NCBI RefSeq assembly: GCF_964275005.1
Contig: NC_092699.1
Span: 17,598,901-17,662,900, forward strand
Reading direction: 5' to 3'
DNA length: 64,000 bases
DNA from: Diadema setosum
Lineage: Eukaryota; Echinodermata; Echinoidea; Diadematoida; Diadematidae
Each line of letters opens with the position of its first letter. Position 1 is the first letter of the stretch. Positions 1 to 11,167 of this stretch are shown here, piece after piece. Made by a program: the position numbers and the translations under genes. The notes under the pieces are model-generated. The model ran no database searches. It was given only the letters and a program-made list of their open reading frames with translations, and was not told the origin of the DNA.

Positions 1-162
1 ATTACTAGATAAAGTTAAAGCTGAGCATTGCCAATTTAAGCCAGAGTTCAGAGGTCTTTGATTACTGGCTCATGTAAAGTTTGACCCAAATCTAATCAGT
101 GTAGCTTTACCAAATCTTGCATACCAGGACCAGGTTTCATGAAACTTATTGAGCGAAGATTC

Positions 163-931
163 TTAACCCTAATCAGGCTGGGCTTTTTTGGCTATGCTAT
201 ATTGTGGGGGGGGGGGGGGGGGGGGGGGGGGGGGTGGGGCGGATTCCGCCCCCCCCCCCCCCCCTTCCTTCAGATCTCGCCTATGGAACGTGTGATCGCG
301 CCGAAAATCGGCACATGCGACGCCATTTTATATTAATTAATTATTTTAATTTATGCATGAAATCAGTTTTGGGCTCTAAATCACTTATTAATGCTCTAAT
401 TAAGCTAATTTCTTTTTTAAAATGTTTCTTGTATCATTCTCCTGAGACATAGGATAAAAAAAAAAATCTGTATCGAAATTAATTTCTTATGTATTTGATT
501 GTTTTTTGAATTTCTTATGTATTTCTTTGTTTTTCGACCTTTTGTTTTTGTTTGTTTTTTGGCCAAAATTTGTCACAGACATTTTTCGAAGCTTTATTAT
601 GCTAAAACAAATTAATTTCCTCCATTCTAAGTCAAGATATGAATTTTTATGTGAATCAATTGAAAAAACACAATTTGCATTGGATTTGTACACAAAATCA
701 TGTTTTGGAGCAATTTTGGGGTTGACAAATTTTTTTCGAACGGGCGTCGCGTCAAAACGGTACGCGCGGGCGCAACAATTTTGGTCTCAAAAGTTGCGCG
801 ATACTTGAAAGAAAAAAGTCATGAAACATCGTGGCGGGAGCTTATCGCGCTGCGGAGATATTGCGCGAAACGTCTAGGGGGGCGGATTCCGCCCCCCCCC
901 CCCCCCCCCCCCCCAGCCTGATTAGGGTTAA
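163..931. mobile_element. piggyBac-type MITE A (TTAA family)
   Basis: TTAA at 163-166 and 928-931 flanks termini CCCTAATCAGGCTGGG and its exact complement CCCAGCCTGATTAGGG. TTAA target sites with CCCTA-starting ends are the hallmark of piggyBac-class transposition (family knowledge). Just inside each end is a G-run/C-run hairpin with the same core GGCGGATTCCGCC. The interior has the family's A/T-rich block near 500-600 and no real ORF, so it is non-autonomous. Confidence 0.85.
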
Positions 932-2032
932 ATCACAATCAATGATCTGTGGGATGGACAGATAGATGGACAATCTGAATACATTTGCCTCTGACACCCT
1001 TTGAAGTGGAGGCATTAAAACAAAGAATGACTGTGAGAAAAGACATACACACTGTTGTAGTGTTTACTACAGTATACTTCCTTATCTGGCATATTCTCAT
1101 TAGATGGCTTTTTTTTTTCTCACAGGCCTGGTACAAAATACACCAAAGTAATTATTCAATTTCACAGTAACCAAAACTGCAAAAATTTAGCATCTTTGAA
1201 ATGCAGTGGTAATATGTGCAATAGGCATTACTTTCTAAATGTACAATGTAACAAAAAAAATAGACACGACTGGGTCCAAAAGTGCTTATACACTGGAAAT
1301 CTCCAGCTTAGTGTCACTTGAATTACACCAATGAACATAATCTGAAAGCATTGTGCCTGATATGAGCTTCTGCATACTCTCCCACTGCTGTGCACACTCA
1401 AAAAGTCCAGCAAATAATACAGAGTTACACTCTGGCAGAGACAGCTTTCATCAGTGCCTTCTCCCATAAATGAAAGTTGATGAAATGATGGCTCGAAGAG
1501 GTAATGAGGAAGATCAGTTTTGAACTACTCAAATAGTGATTATTGCTATTGATTTTACTACTAAATCATCCACACAATTAACTAACAACTGAAAGGAAGG
1601 AAAAAATAATGCAAAAAGAATATGTACACTGGATCTTTCTGTGACAAGTTTGAGTAAACACAAACAGGGGAAGAGCTACCAGGATCTTAAATAGGAATCA
1701 CAACACTCCTTTCAGGGTCCCGTTTTATAAAACTTATCAAAAACAAGTTACGATAGTTGTTAAAAGCTACTGAAATCCTTGCAGCTGATTGGCTGAGAGC
1801 ATATTTGTCATAGAAATGTGGCAGTTGCTACTGATAACAAGTTATATGAAACAGGAGCCCGAACAGTACTCCAAGGAAATCTATGTGACCTAACAGCAAA
1901 AGAATCAACCACCATGTCAGCACTGCAATCATTCCATTGCACGAGACCTGCCGATCAAGGGACAAGCATATAGCAATCCCTGCTCCGCCAATGCCATCGT
2001 CGGCACGTATTTCCCACACTGCGCTCAATTAC
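932..2032. other. Intron/left flank of eIF4G exon 9, mostly unassigned
   Basis: No exon, RNA gene or strong repeat is visible apart from a small inverted-repeat element at 1713-1861. The following eIF4G exon, expected to encode the eIF4E-binding motif, was looked for on the minus strand and not found. Confidence 0.5.
1713..1861. mobile_element. Small MITE with CAGGGTCCCGTTTTAT-type end
   Basis: Left end CAGGGTCCCGTTTTATAAAA pairs imperfectly with right-end ATATGAAACAGGAGCCCG. The interior contains GATTGGCTGAGAGC, shared with the element at 59335-59489. No clear target duplication. Confidence 0.55.
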
Positions 2033-2486
2033 CTTTCCTGTAGGTGTACTTCAATTGAATCTTATTGTCTGTGGGGATGGGCTTCCCTTCCTTATTCTTT
2101 GAGTTCTCAGACTCCACAGTGTCCACCTCATTTTTCTTCTCCCACTCCTCGGCCTCGTTGCGATCCGACGGCTCCTCCTTCTCCACTTTGGCTGGCGTGG
2201 TTTCCGGCACCACCTCCTTCGCTTTCTCGCTAGTGTTCTCCACAGCTTTCCTCTTGGCAACATCACTTTGCACCTCATCAGTCTTTTCACTTTGCACTTC
2301 TTCCTCCTCCTTCTCCTTCTCCTCTTCCTTTACCTCCTCCTGCTTCGGAGGCTGAGTTGTTTGCAGTTTCTCCACCGGCCTCTCCTCAACCTTCTCTGCT
2401 GCTTCCTTGGGTTTGGGCGTTTCTTGCGCAGCTGCAGCTTCTCTCTGCTTTGCTGGGTTCTCTTGACTTTCTGGGTTGGCGGCAGC
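2033..2486 (-). CDS. eif4g: eIF4G coding exon 9 (Glu/Lys-rich, ends before eIF4E-binding site)
   Basis: Acceptor GTTTTGCAG, 151 codons plus one base, donor AAAG/GTAATT. It starts AAANPESQENPAKQREAAAA, continues as a highly charged Glu/Lys region (EEVKEEEKEKEEEEVQSEK), and finishes KPIPTDNKIQLKYTYRK. The final residues match the KYEYKSDQW lead-in to the eIF4E-binding YDREFLLxF motif, so the next exon should encode that motif. No such exon was found in positions 1-2032, so it lies off the left edge. Confidence 0.92.
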
Positions 2487-3392
2487 CTGCAAAACGGGAA
2501 AATGGGGGAAGCCGAAGGTTGCCATAATTGGCAGATACTTTAGAGAATGACTGGTACCTTTAAATCGAGAAATAGGCTCCTACTGCATATCACACCATTC
2601 AATGGAGATTGAAGTGTGCATTCATGATAGTTCTTGAAAGTAAAATTACACACCTGAAAACCATCACACAAAGAGGCACTTTAGAATAATGAGAACTAGA
2701 TGCCTTCAAGATGCCTAGCAGCATTCAACCTTTTAATAAAAGCAAATGTGCAGCCCCACAATGTAACAAGATATATTTTCACAGTATTACTATTTTTCAC
2801 AAAAGTAATCACTTGACTGATATCTAATTGGTGAGATTAAGTTGCCAAAAATACTGATAAATAATATACTAGCACAAATGCAAATGTTATTAGTCTCCAT
2901 TACCCAAGGTAAAAATTGCTAACTATTCCCTTAAAAAGGTATGATACTCATTCCATCACCGTGATTTTTTACCAGCAAAAAGAGTCCAGATTCCCAATAT
3001 ACAAGGCATATACAGCCTAACACAAAAGTTAACAAAATAGTTCCGGCAGGTGTTCTACTGCTTTTGGGGAATACAGAAAAAAACTTCTTTGCTGGATCAA
3101 ATCAAACATTTGATCCCTAAATAGATACACTGATGCCAGGGTCCTACTGCATAGAACTATGGCAACTTTACAATTAATGGTAACCCTGCCATCAGTAGTA
3201 ACCATCAGTGATTTCTTGGCTTTGATGGCAGTGGAATAGCATAACTTTGGTACAGACTAGTTACCATTGATTGCACAGTTACTGTTTGTAAAAGTTACCA
3301 GTTTTTTTAGCAACAGGGCCCAGATCTGGACAACTATAGCATATCATATTAGATTTGTTGATTCAAAGAATTTTAAATAATCACAGACTCAC
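2487..3392. other. eIF4G intron 9 (unremarkable)
   Basis: AT-rich intron of about 0.9 kb. No repeat family, exon or RNA gene recognised. Confidence 0.6.
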
Positions 3393-3499
3393 TGGTGCAC
3401 CATCTGTCGTGAATGCAGAGAAATCATCTGAGTCTTTGACAGGTTTCTTGTCCAATTCTTGCATCCGCTTCTTTTGGCTTTTCTTCTTATTGTCTTTCC
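3393..3499 (-). CDS. eif4g: eIF4G coding exon 8 (lysine-rich, pre-eIF4E-site)
   Basis: 107-bp exon. Acceptor CTGTACAG; two bases complete a Gly, then 35 codons read KDNKKKSQKKRMQELDKKPV and on to DDFSAFTTDGAP. Donor GTGAGT at 3392-3387. The block corresponds to the conserved KKxMKELNKKEAVGDLLDAF segment N-terminal of the eIF4E-binding motif in animal eIF4G. The GDLLDAF half is replaced here by DSDDFSAF. Confidence 0.9.
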
Positions 3500-3861
3500 C
3501 TGTACAGTCAAAGATAGGAGAGAATTCCAAATACCTCTTAACAAAAATCAATTAATTCACTTCTTTTCAAACTTTATTTCAATTTTTAAAGAACACAAAT
3601 GAAAGAGGTGTGTGACTGAAATTGTGATACAGTGAATCAGTAGGCAAATATTCTTTCAAAACAAATATTCTTGTCATTGAAATGAAAAGTTGAGGACATG
3701 TTCAGCAAAAATAGGAGAAAAAAGATCAGTCTAACCATTTAATCTCATTTCTTCCTTTTTTTGTGCATTATGGCTAAACTACACAACTTTAAAATTGAAA
3801 AATTCTGTTTGAAGTTATATCAGGGATACTGAATAACCTTTGTAGGTACTCTACTTTATAT

Positions 3862-4612
3862 TTAACCCTATTTTTACTGGGCTATTTGAGACCTAGTTTT
3901 TACTGGGGGGCAATTTGACCCCCCCTTCAGATCTCCGCCGCCGATCGCGCGATCGCTGCAAAACTTTGCCTGAAGATAGAGCTGGATGTCACCTACAAGA
4001 TAACATGGTCATACAATATAAAAATATTGGCTTTCTATTTCTAGTGAATTAATTATGCAAATTTTTCATATTTTCACCTATAACTCCACTAAAAAGACTG
4101 AAGGATTGCTAAATTTTTGTGCCAGAGTTCCTCAAGACACATCCAATAATTTTCACGCAAAAAATAGCACAATCAAAATTAGTTTCTTTTGATTTTTGTT
4201 TTGTTAATTTCTTATGTATTTTATTGTTTTTCGACCTTTTGTTTTCTATTGTTTTTTGCCAAAATTTGTTGCAGGCACTTTTTCAAGCTTATCTAAATTA
4301 GAATTGATTAATTTCAATGGTTAAAAGTTGAAATTATCTAATTTATATGAATTTAACAAAAAATTTGCATTGGATTTGCACGATTTCATGAATTTGAGCC
4401 GTTTTCGGGTGAAGATGCATATGCAAAACATTACATAACTTCAGAACGGTGTACCCGGACGTCGCAAATTTAGTCTCAAAATATGCGGGAGACTTCAATG
4501 AAAAAAAGTCATGAAACGACGCGGCAAAATCTTTGCGTGTTGCGGAATCGTAGCGCGAAATGTCGATGGGGGGGTCAATTTGATCCCCCCCCCCCAGTCA
4601 GAATAGGGTTAA
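3862..4612. mobile_element. piggyBac-type MITE B (TTAA family)
   Basis: TTAA on both sides; ends CCCTATTTTTACTGGG and (reverse complement) CCCTATTCTGACTGGG. Inside each end is a hairpin with core CAATTTG between G- and C-runs (GGGGGGCAATTTGACCCCCC on the left). The interior aligns with the other family members (CGATCGCGCGATCG near the left end, A/T-rich block at about 4195-4270). Slightly diverged ends suggest an older copy. Confidence 0.85.
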
Positions 4613-4877
4613 CACTTTAAACAAACTCACAGACAAGCAAAACTAAATCCTGTGCTAATAACTTACTTTTGGTGAAGTTTAATTTATTGCAGAACATGAC
4701 TTGGTTCCAAATAATGGCATTCTTATGTACCAAAAATATGCTCAATACAATTAAACTTATTTGCTTCATCCATACAATGTCCCTTGTTCCAGTGAAGTTT
4801 AAAGGCACTTGAGCATGGAACACACATAAACTTAAAATCATTTCAACACATTTTTACTCTCTCAACCAAGACGCAGC

Positions 4878-5648
4878 TTAACCCTAAAAAGACTGGGGGG
4901 GGGCCTAAAAGGCCCCCCCCTCGACATTTCGTGCGATTACTCTGCAACGCGCAATGCTCTCGCCGCGATGCTCTATGACTTTTTTCTTTTGAGTTTCCCG
5001 CACATTTTGACACCAAATTTGTGACGCCCGGGGGTACGGTTCTGAAGTTACGTAACTTTTTGTACATGCACGTGAGGCCGAAAATGGCTCAAAAATGTGA
5101 TTTTGTGTATAAAGTCAATGCAAATTGAGTTTTTTCACATGGCTCATATAGATATGCTTATTTTTACTCTCAATGGCTAAAATTAATTTGTTTTAGCAGT
5201 ATTATGCTTCAAAAAGTGTCTGCCACAAATTTTGTTAAAAAAACAACAAAAACAAAAGGTCAAAAAACAAAGAAATACATAAGAAATTCATAAAACAATA
5301 AAATAGATAAGAAATTAATTTTGATACCGAATTTTTTTTCAAGTACATTTGCTAAGAATGCCACTAAGAATATTTAGACCAAAAATGAGCACTTTTGGAG
5401 CTTTATTTACTGATTTAGATCAAAGAGTCTGATTTCTCGCATAAATTAGCATAATTAATCAAAATAAAATAAAAGAAGACTATTTTGTAAAATTTGAATA
5501 TACGATCTTGTAGATTACATCGCACACTACCATTGTGCAAATTTTCGCGGCGATCGCGCGATCCACGGCCGAGATCTTAAGGGGGGGCCCTTTAGGCCCC
5601 CCCCCAGTCTTTCGAGCTACCAAAATAGCCCAGTCTTTTTAGGGTTAA
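4878..5648. mobile_element. piggyBac-type MITE C (TTAA family)
   Basis: TTAA at both borders with exactly complementary ends CCCTAAAAAGACTGGG and CCCAGTCTTTTTAGGG. Hairpins of G-run, CCTAAAAGG (left) or CCTTTAGG (right), and C-run follow. The interior carries the ACAAAAGGTCAAAAAACAAA block and CGATCGCGCGATCCACGGCC near the right end. It lies about 265 bp from copy B in the same eIF4G intron. Confidence 0.85.
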
Positions 5649-5745
5649 AAACAACATTTGGTTTATCACACTTCCATCTAAAATGCATTTGCCCACTTCC
5701 CCCTCCTCCAAAAAGAAATGAATACAACAGTACTCTCAACATTAC

Positions 5746-6667
5746 CTTCTATATGAGCAGCTGTCTCCTGTTTGTCTGCTTGAGGTACTGATTGGGGAGG
5801 CTCCTGTGGTTGCACAGATGGTGTATTTGCACTTGATACGGTGACCTGGACATCACCATCCACCTGTGAATCTTGGGATGCCTCGGGCTTTGCTTCCGTG
5901 ACTGGTTGCCCCACAGGTTCAACCTGCTCTACTACTGGGGCACTCGGCGTTGCAACAACGGCTGGTGCAGCGTCCTGGCTGGCTGCTGGTGCGGGTGGTT
6001 CGGTTTTCACTGTGGCTTCCTGAGGGGGAGGAACAGTCTGTTGATTTGATGGTACCACAGCTGGAACAGCTGGTGGGGAGGGCTTGGCTGCAGGTGCAGC
6101 ATGTGGTGGCTGGGCGGCTACCGGTACAGGCTGTGCTTGAGCTATAACCTGGTGAACAGGCGCAGCTGGCATTCTGGGCTGATTCGCAGGTTCCACAACA
6201 GGTGGCGCTCCTTGTTGAACCGCTTGTGGCGCCGGAGGTCTTTGCTGTGACTGGGCACCTTCCTCTGCTGCCGGCGTAGCTGCCAACACGTGTACCTGTG
6301 CTGCCTCGGGCGGTACAGGTTCCACCGGCTGGCTGGGAAACTGACCAGGCTGCACCATGGCCATGGGCGCAGCACCAGGCTTCAAGACGGGCACAACGGG
6401 TATGACCGGCTGGCCGCCGGGAACCACGCCTTGGACTACAGGCTTCTGCTGCAGGGGCACCGCGGCCATGCCCTGGTGCATGTGTGAGGGTGGTGGCTGC
6501 TGAGGAACCTGCTGAGGAACCTGCTGCTGCTGTTGCATCATCGGCTGCTGCTGCACATGGGCTGGGGCAGGTCTTTGTGCTTCCTTGATGTCTTCACTAG
6601 CAGCCATGGCCACACTCGCTGCAAACTGGGCTTGTATTCTCTTGGCATCTTCATTGTTTGTAGATTG
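5746..6667 (-). CDS. eif4g: eIF4G coding exon 7 (large Pro/Gln/Val/Ala-rich exon)
   Basis: 922-bp exon of 307 codons plus one base. The acceptor CATCTCTCAG starts phase 0 with QSTNNEDAKRIQAQFAASVA, and the donor is AAG/GTAATG. After a short helical-looking start it is low-complexity: poly-Gln (QQQPMMQQQQQ), long Pro/Ala/Val/Gln tracts and a Ser/Val/Gln-rich end (VTVSSANTPSVQPQEPPQS). This matches the disordered linker between the PABP-binding and eIF4E-binding parts of eIF4G. The GC-rich codon use differs strongly from the flanking introns. Polymorphism in the CAG/CTG-type tracts is likely. Confidence 0.9.
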
Positions 6668-7112
6668 CTGAGAGATGAAAGAACATGGCAAATAAAGTGC
6701 TATTACGCTACGTTAAACAACACTCATCCGACATTTATGGAAGTAATGTAAATCACTGTTAAAATAATTTTGGCCATTTCACTCATTTTCTATAGCTACA
6801 GGCAACGTATGGGGATATGCCAACTCGGGACCTGCACTAGTTTCAATGCACACCACCGTCATTACGTCTTTTCAAATATGAGAAAAACACTTCAGCTTCA
6901 TTCACATATTTCATTAAAAGAATGTCATCTGATAGAAACGATTACACACTACCCTCAGACAGCTGAGGTAAACCAACACAACAATAAGTTTTACATAATT
7001 ATCACACAAAAAACTTCATATTTTGTGGCAGGAAAATTGATTGATCTTGCTGGGTCATGAGCCCATGCCTGGTCAAATCATGCAAAGCCATTTTCTCAGT
7101 TACCCAACTTAC

Positions 7113-7330
7113 TGCGGGGGGAGTGACATTAGCGCTGGACCTTCCGGAGTGTGGCGAGTTTGAACCCGATGCGTCCCGCATCAGTGTATCCGTCACATCT
7201 TGATTCGTTGTCGGATCCACGATGCGAATCAGTTTCTTATTCCGCTGATTTTCCGGCCGGCTGCTCGGCACTTGCTGCTGATATGGTCTCTGTGCTGGCT
7301 GGGTTGGCTGTGTGGGCAGCCACATTGCAG
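7113..7330 (-). CDS. eif4g: eIF4G coding exon 6 (conserved IRIxDP motif)
   Basis: Acceptor CCGCACAG, two bases completing Thr, then 72 codons, leaving phase 0 at a perfect GTAAGT donor (7112-7107). The protein reads AMWLPTQPTQPAQRPYQQQV and then the conserved basic block KKLIRIVDPTTNQDVTDTL. That block is the counterpart of the IRIRDPNQGGKDITEEIM segment found in animal eIF4G just after the PABP-binding region. A Ser/Asn-rich tail ends in NVTPPA. This is one of the strongest family signatures in the window. Confidence 0.92.
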
Positions 7331-7794
7331 CTGTGCGGGCAAGACAAGAGTGGAATCACCATTTCAGATAGTGCATACTGTGTAAGCTGTTATTTTTGCG
7401 AGGATTTAATTTTGGCGAATTTTGCAGATCACAGTTGGATCACGAATTTAACGACACACGAAAATGCCTCCATGCGCTTTGTTAATAGAACATTAAGGTA
7501 AGCGGGGGCATCGATTCGTGAAAACAACATCTCGCAAAAATGTCTATGATCTCATCATTCGCAAAAAATCTGTACGTGAAAATAACAGCGTATACAGTAA
7601 TCAACGACCAACTTGGGTTAAACTGGGATGAGTATATCTTTCCAATAGGAATACAATTTCAACCCCCCCCCCCCTTGTAAATATATAATTATTCATCTAA
7701 CTGACCAGTACATCTTGTCCTGGTGCTCTCGATTGGTTTTATCTCTCGTCTAGATTCTTCACAAGGGGTGAAGGATAGGTCTACTTACTGCACA

Positions 7795-8031
7795 CGCCAT
7801 ATATTTAGCGAGTGTAAATTTCAAGAACTGGGACTTCCCAACAATTTACCGGTAATGAGTGTTAAAATTTGCTATCTTGGAGTACAGTACTGAACAAAGA
7901 AATGTATATGTGAACATAACATTCATATCGGGATTAGAGTTAATATTTTCGCATGTCTTTAAGTTTGCGAATAGCATCAAGACTTGTGAAATTCATGAAA
8001 ATAAAGACCTCACAACATATTCGGCATATAC
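7795..8031. mobile_element. MITE, GTATATGCCAAATATTT family (copy 1)
   Basis: Inverted ends GCCATATATTTAGCGAG and its relative near CGGCATATAC. Related copies lie at 21830-22053 and 26701-26937. No coding capacity. The interior carries TTGCGAATAGCA and GTGAAATTCATGAAAATAAA, also seen in the other copies. Confidence 0.55.
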
Positions 8032-8054
8032 CCTATCTGACATCACAGCAGCAA

Positions 8055-9175
8055 TAAACAAGGAAAAGTAGAAATTACGCGGTGCGTAATATATGTCCCC
8101 GCCGGAAGTAGCATTTTGTAGCCAATGTACAATACAGGTCAAAAATCAAGGTCAAAGGTTAAAGAAGTCAAAGGTCAAAGAAGTCAAAGGTCAAAATTCT
8201 GTGTAGAAGTTTTGAAGCCCTCACCTAGTGCCATCACATAAAGCAAACGGAATCGAAATCGGGTTAGAAATGGCGAAGGAGTAGCATTTTGTAGCAAAAT
8301 GTACAATACAGGTCAAAAAATCAAGGTCAAAGGTAATAGAAGTCAAAGGTCAAAATTCTCTGCACAAGTTTTGAAGCCCTCACCTAGTGTCATTACATAA
8401 AGCAAACGGAATCGAAATCGGGTTAGAAATGGCGAAGGAGTAGCATTTTGAAGCAAAATGTACAATACAGGTCAAAAATCAAGGTCAAAGGTCAAAGAAG
8501 TCAAAGGTCAAAATTCTATGTGGAAGTTTTGAAGCCCTCACCTAGTGCCATCACATAAAGCAAACTTAATTGAAATCCGGTCAGAAATGGCGAAGGAGTA
8601 GCATTTTGTAGCAAAATGTACAATACAGGTCAAAAATCAAGGTCAAAGGTCAAAGAAGTTAAAGGTCAAAATTCTGTGTACAAGTTTTGAAGCCCTCACC
8701 TAGTGCCCTCACATAAAGCAAACGGAATTGAAATCGGGTTAGAAATGGAGGAGTAGCATTTTGTAGCTAATGTACAATATAGGTCAAAAATCAAGGTCAA
8801 AGGTTAAAGAAGTCAAAGGTCAAAATTCTGTGTAGAAGTTTTGAAGCCCTCACATAGTGCCATCACATAAAACAAACGGAATCGAAATCGGGTTAGAAAT
8901 GGCGAAGGAGTAGCATTTTGAAGCAAAATGTACAATATAGGTCAAAGGTCAAGGTCAAAGGTCACAACTGAAATTCTGTGTAGTAGTTTCAAAGCTCCCA
9001 TGTAGTGCTATCATATAAAGCAAACAGAATCAAAATTGGCTCATAAATGACAGAGAAGTAGCAAATTGAACATTTTGATCACACACGGACGCACACACAG
9101 ACGGACGGACAGACGGACACACACACGTACGGAGCCTGTTTCATAGTCCCCTGCTCGAACTCGTTCGGCGGGGAC
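8055..9175 (+). mobile_element. DR1-bearing tandem-array element (copy 1)
   Basis: About six units of roughly 160 bp, each with AAGTTTTGAAGCCCTCACCT, AAAGCAAACGGAATCGAAAT and blocks of AAGGTCAAAGGTCAAAG. The array is bounded by GTCCCCGCCG (8095-8104) and its inverse CGGCGGGGAC (9166-9175); before the right end comes a GACGGACGGACAGACGG stretch. The left 40 bp (CAAGGAAAAGTAGAAATTACG on into GCGGTGCGTAATATA) is shared with the copy at 61.6-62.8 kb, so it belongs to the element. Class unknown; no ORF. Confidence 0.75.
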
Positions 9176-9499
9176 AAAAAAGGTGAATCCTCAATATCAT
9201 AATTACGCTACTCACTCGGCTTCAAACAGCATACAGTCCAAGCAAGTACCCTGTGAGGGATACACCTGAAATACCCTCTCAGGGCTATTCAGCGGCTCAA
9301 CGAAGCGTTGCGATCGTTATCTCTATTCTCATTGCCCATCGTTCCGATTTATGACTAGAAATTCTGCGGATTTTGCTGGCTTGTGCGAGCGCTGCACGCT
9401 CGCCATGAGCTGGGTGGCCTTGTACACCCACATGCAGGCCGGACAAGTCGCAGCGTGCCGGACAAGTCGCAGCGTCACATACCAGCCGGGGAGATACCA

Positions 9500-10388
9500 C
9501 ACACAGTCTTCACATCCACCAAGTATTGTAGTAACCCACGCTAAGAATAGATGGTTTTAATAATTTGCACAAATCGAAACTAATTTAAACTACACCAAGT
9601 GCACATAGTCGTTGCAGGATGATAACACGAAAAATAAACAAAATACACAGCCCCCCCCCCCCCACACTCACGTACGCATAAAAGCACAAGCATCCACAGC
9701 AAAAACAACCCACAGCAAAAACAAACCAGGGTGTCAACAACATCAAAAGCAAAAGCAAAACAAAAACTGGAATCATTCAGAAAGTGTTGAATTCGAGTAC
9801 CTTATATTTAATCAAGATACAGTTGTGGCTTGTATCTTGAGAAGAACGTATAACCATTTTTTTTTCTTTTCAAATCATGTTCATGATGCATCAATTATTA
9901 AATCTGTATTTAATAGTCACATCCAGTATCAAACCGTATCACTCTGTGACTGAGAAAACAGTCATCTGCAGTGTGGACATATTGATATATATGCATGTAT
10001 AATATAAGAGTAAGAACATCTTCTATAGATGATCAAATGCAATTTCAGAACCCAGTTTTGGCAACTGAATGGATTTCGTTCTCCTACCTGCCCGTGGCCG
10101 GTACACTTGCCGAAATGTAAAGACGATGGCATCACACATCTCCTCAACTGGAACTACAGCTGTATTTTCAGTTATGATTCTCTCACAGTCCCAAGTAGAC
10201 ATAACACAAAACGCCATCTTAGTCTTCAAAAAATGCTATCGATACAGTCATGGCAGCGTATAATCCATAATTCAGGGAGGTGGAAAGAGAATTGAATAAT
10301 TATGTCTAGTTAGTGCACAGGGATAAACTGTACCGTGCTACTGGTCTCCGTGGCAACCGACTGGTATCGAGGAAACCCGACTAAGGAA
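9500..10388. other. Interior of the 2.8-kb element, no gene seen
   Basis: Moderately GC-balanced sequence with a C-run at 9650-9662 and A-rich CAAAAGCAAAAGCAAAAC tracts near 9745. Open frames here are short and unlike any family I recognise. Confidence 0.4.
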
Positions 10389-11167
10389 TTAACCCTAACT
10401 TACCTGGGGGGGGGGCCATAATGGCCCCCCCCTCGACAAATTCCGCGACCATTCCGCCGCGCAAAATTTTTTGACCGCGCCGCTCACTGACTTTTTACTT
10501 TCAAGTCTCGCGCAACTTTTGAGACCAAATTTGTCGCGACCGGGCATACCGTTCCGAAGCCACGCCCCTTCAAAAAATGTTCGTCCACCCCAAAATTGCT
10601 CAAAAACGTGATTTTGTGTACAAAGTCAATACAAATTGTGTTTTTTCAATTAATTCATATAAAGATTCATATTTTTAATTTTAATGGCTGAAATAAATGT
10701 ATTTTAGTATAGCTATGCTTCTAAAGATGTGTATGACAAATTCTGCTGAAAAAAACAACAAAAACAAAAGTTCGAAAAAACAAAGAAATACATTAAAAAA
10801 TGATAAAACAATAGAAAACATAGGAAATTAATTTTGATACTGATTTTCTTTTTACGTACAAATGTTCGGAATGTCACTAGGAAAATTTAAAACAAAAATC
10901 AGCATTCCATAAGCTTTTATAAGCCAATTATAGACGAAAATGAGTTTTTTTGCATATATTTGCATAATTAATTAATTTAAAATAAAAACTGCAAATTTTT
11001 TGAAAATTGAACTTAACAGTCTTGTAGATTACATCCGGCTTTATGTTCATGCAAAATTTTGCGGCGATCGCGCGATCAACGGCCGAGATCTGAAGGGGGG
11101 GCCATAATGGCCCCCCCCCCCCCCAGGAATTCAAGCTTGCTAAATAGCCCAGGTAAGTTAGGGTTAA
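10389..11167. mobile_element. piggyBac-type MITE D (TTAA family), nested
   Basis: TTAA borders; exactly complementary ends CCCTAACTTACCTGGG and CCCAGGTAAGTTAGGG; identical hairpin core CCATAATGG inside both ends. The interior matches the family (CAACAAAAACAAAAG block at 10755-10775, GCGGCGATCGCGCGATCAAC near 11061). It inserted into the older CAGTCCAAGC element. Confidence 0.87.

Noticed and set aside
5841..6487. Plus-strand open frames opposite the large eIF4G exon
   Set aside because: Shadows of the GC-rich minus-strand exon; composition (Thr/Trp/Gly/Arg runs) mirrors the Pro/Gln/Ala codons.
8095..9060. CRISPR-like regularly spaced repeats
   Set aside because: Units are contiguous tandem repeats in a eukaryotic intron with no unique spacers and no cas genes.
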